Source: Cylindrotheca closterium (taxonomy: Eukaryota; Bacillariophyta; Bacillariophyceae; Bacillariales; Bacillariaceae). Taken from it: a DNA stretch of 64,000 nt. The notes beneath the pieces are model-generated. The model saw only the letters and a list, made by a program, of their open reading frames with translations, had not been told where the DNA came from and ran no database searches. Positions 62,539 through 64,000 of the stretch are shown piece after piece; the first letter of the stretch is position 1; each line of letters starts with the position of its first letter. The position numbers and the translations under genes are program-made. The stretch covers positions 21,128-85,127 of the forward strand of contig CAKOGP040002125.1 of the NCBI GenBank assembly GCA_933822405.4, in the 5' to 3' direction.

Positions 62539-64000
62539 CTATGCATTCTCGGCAAACTTTACCAGACTCGGACATTGTCGTAGCAGATTGAAAATTGTGT
62601 CTACTTGATGAAGCGATGTTTCTTCTTCACCAGCCGCTTTCGTCGTAGTGGTAGAACCAGTCGTGGCTCGGGTCTTCTTACAACTGCGTCGAAGCCTTTT
62701 CCGTGGGGGTGGTCCTTCTTTTTCCTCGGCACCAATGCCCCCCGCTTGGGCTGCCAATTGATAAGGATACAGTCCCAATAAACTATCGACTTGAGACAGG
62801 CTATTTGGATTTGCTTGGACCAATTCTCGAATCCCACTGTGCCAAGTTCTCCCCGACGTCAAGGCCGCTTCCATTGGCAATCGACCAGAACCATCGCGTA
62901 TGGACGCCAAGTCTGGAAATTGCTGCAGCAAATATTTCACAACCGCTTGTTCTTTCATGACTGAATGACCGAATAGCGATTGTGCATATATATTAGAAAA
63001 CAAAGGAAACATAAAGTCATACTAGCATGCATAGTCCCCCGTTCAACTTACCCACAGGTACTTTGACATAATGAATGGAAGGATTGTTTTCTCGTACAAT
63101 GCAATCGGAATTTCGACATCGGACACCCCAGTGACTTCTACCAGGATCTCGATTAAAGAATGCCTCTTGTCCGACCGCAGTGCAAGATGGTTCCTGTTGA
63201 CATCGGTCACATTGAAAAAAACGCTTAAAGGCAAAGGGTGCGGCACTGACCGCCAAATGCAGCAGTGTGCTTCCACTCTCGTCTCGAAAGGTAGGAATCG
63301 TGGCCTGATGACGATTTAAGAGTACCTTTACAAAGGGGAATGGGCACGAGGGACTTTCAATGGCCGCAATCAGCAACTTCCATTCGTCCGCCAGGTCATC
63401 GATGACACCAAGATTCACCCGGCGTTCGGCAGCCAGTATCAAGCGGACTTTCTCCAAATACAGTGTATGCTCCACGTGTGATCGATGCGAGACTGACATG
63501 AACCCATTGGAGAGGCGAAAAAAGAGCAAAGCAGGGCTCAAGCCTTGTCTATTCTTAATAGTGACTTGGTTGTAATCTGCATTCAAGAGTGCTTCAATCA
63601 CACGGTCGGACCGATTCCGGGAGCAAGCGTCAGTAAGCGGAGATTTTTGGTTGCGGTCTGCTACTGCGGCTGCTTCTGGATGCTGGCTCGCAATATGAAG
63701 TACAGAAAAATCACAGCCTCTCCAAGCTGCCAGATGAAGTGGCGTCCTGCCTTTTCGGTTGGGTCTCGAACAGATTTCAGAAGGTGAATACTTGATTATG
63801 TCCTCAAACAATTCGGGCGGCGTGGACGACCACCATGAGGCATAATGTGCAGCTGAATATCCATATGGGTCGACATGCTTCAGTTCCGTCCGTATGATCT
63901 TCTTGTTTCTTTGAAAGAGTTGACCGAGCAAAGGCCATTTTTCCAGATTGACGGCGCGGAAGATTAAAGGCGCATCAACATCTCCAAACCACTCGTCATG
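62539..64000 (-). CDS. ankyrin-repeat protein, 5' end outside the window
   Basis: Partial. The upstream exon covers 63052-64000 and remains open to the window edge; the last exon is 62539-62960, after a 91-base phase-1 intron. Visible length is 456 residues. Ankyrin units appear at GYSAAHYASWWS, GRTPLHLAAWRGCDFSVLH, QKSPLTDACSRNRSDRVIEALL and STLLHLAVSAAPFAF, and again in the last exon (GRLPMEAALTSGR). A cysteine cluster (QCDRCQQEPSC, VRCRNSDC) interrupts them. The C-terminal linker is basic (PPPRKRLRRSCKK), like a nuclear localisation signal. This type of divergent ankyrin protein is common in diatoms; the function is unknown. Confidence 0.75.

Overview
The window is nuclear DNA of a diatom, probably a raphid pennate. 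The evidence is that genes are dense on both strands and cut by short GT-AG introns (about 70-290 bases). A bacterial-type ribosomal protein bL28 carries a signal peptide followed by a plastid (ASAFAP-like) cleavage site. There are mitochondrial presequences, a BspA-type leucine-rich-repeat gene, and a tandem family pairing a CRAL-TRIO-like region with the diatom domain DUF6824. No ribosomal RNA, virus, bacterial operon or CRISPR array is seen. Species cannot be fixed from the sequence alone.

Left part (1-26.3 kb), mostly housekeeping genes: ribosome assembly factor MRT4, tRNA-Gly(UCC), a glyoxalase II-like hydrolase, complex I subunit NDUFS5, a cytosolic-type sulfotransferase, plastid bL28, the ribonucleotide reductase large subunit, the mitochondrial protease ATP23, the ubiquitin-eS31 fusion, a membrane-anchored SGNH/GDSL protein, the glutamate synthase large subunit with a mitochondrial-type leader, a TM9SF (nonaspanin) protein, an ankyrin protein with a RING-like N-terminus, a CDK11-type kinase and a BspA LRR protein.

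Middle part (26.5-41.4 kb), accessory: six tandem minus-strand copies of one three-exon gene, each about 455-465 residues, made of a CRAL-TRIO-like region and a C-terminal DUF6824 domain. All six read through intact with identical intron phases. Copies 2 and 3 share about 750 bases, including an intron, that look identical, which points to recent gene conversion or duplication. The spacers hold a dispersed hairpin-containing repeat (three copies, one inverted), GGTACC-rich palindromes and duplicated 3' flanks. A second TM9SF gene follows the array, so two TM9SF paralogues bracket about 20 kb.

Right part (43.6-64 kb): an RluA-type pseudouridine synthase, an unusual membrane protein with an ABC ATPase domain, a C2-domain membrane protein, a Golgi-type sulfotransferase-like protein, an NDR kinase, a SIR2-like protein lacking zinc cysteines, the TFIIH subunit MAT1, a fucosyltransferase-like enzyme, D-lactate dehydrogenase and an ankyrin-repeat gene that runs off the right end.

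The genes do not form one pathway. Common themes are organelle metabolism (NDUFS5, ATP23, GltB, LDHD), secretory-pathway proteins (two TM9SF, sulfotransferase-like, fucosyltransferase-like) and cell-cycle or transcription kinase machinery (CDK11, MAT1, NDR). Exon borders were inferred by eye from reading frame, GT-AG sites and family similarity; no transcript or database search was available.
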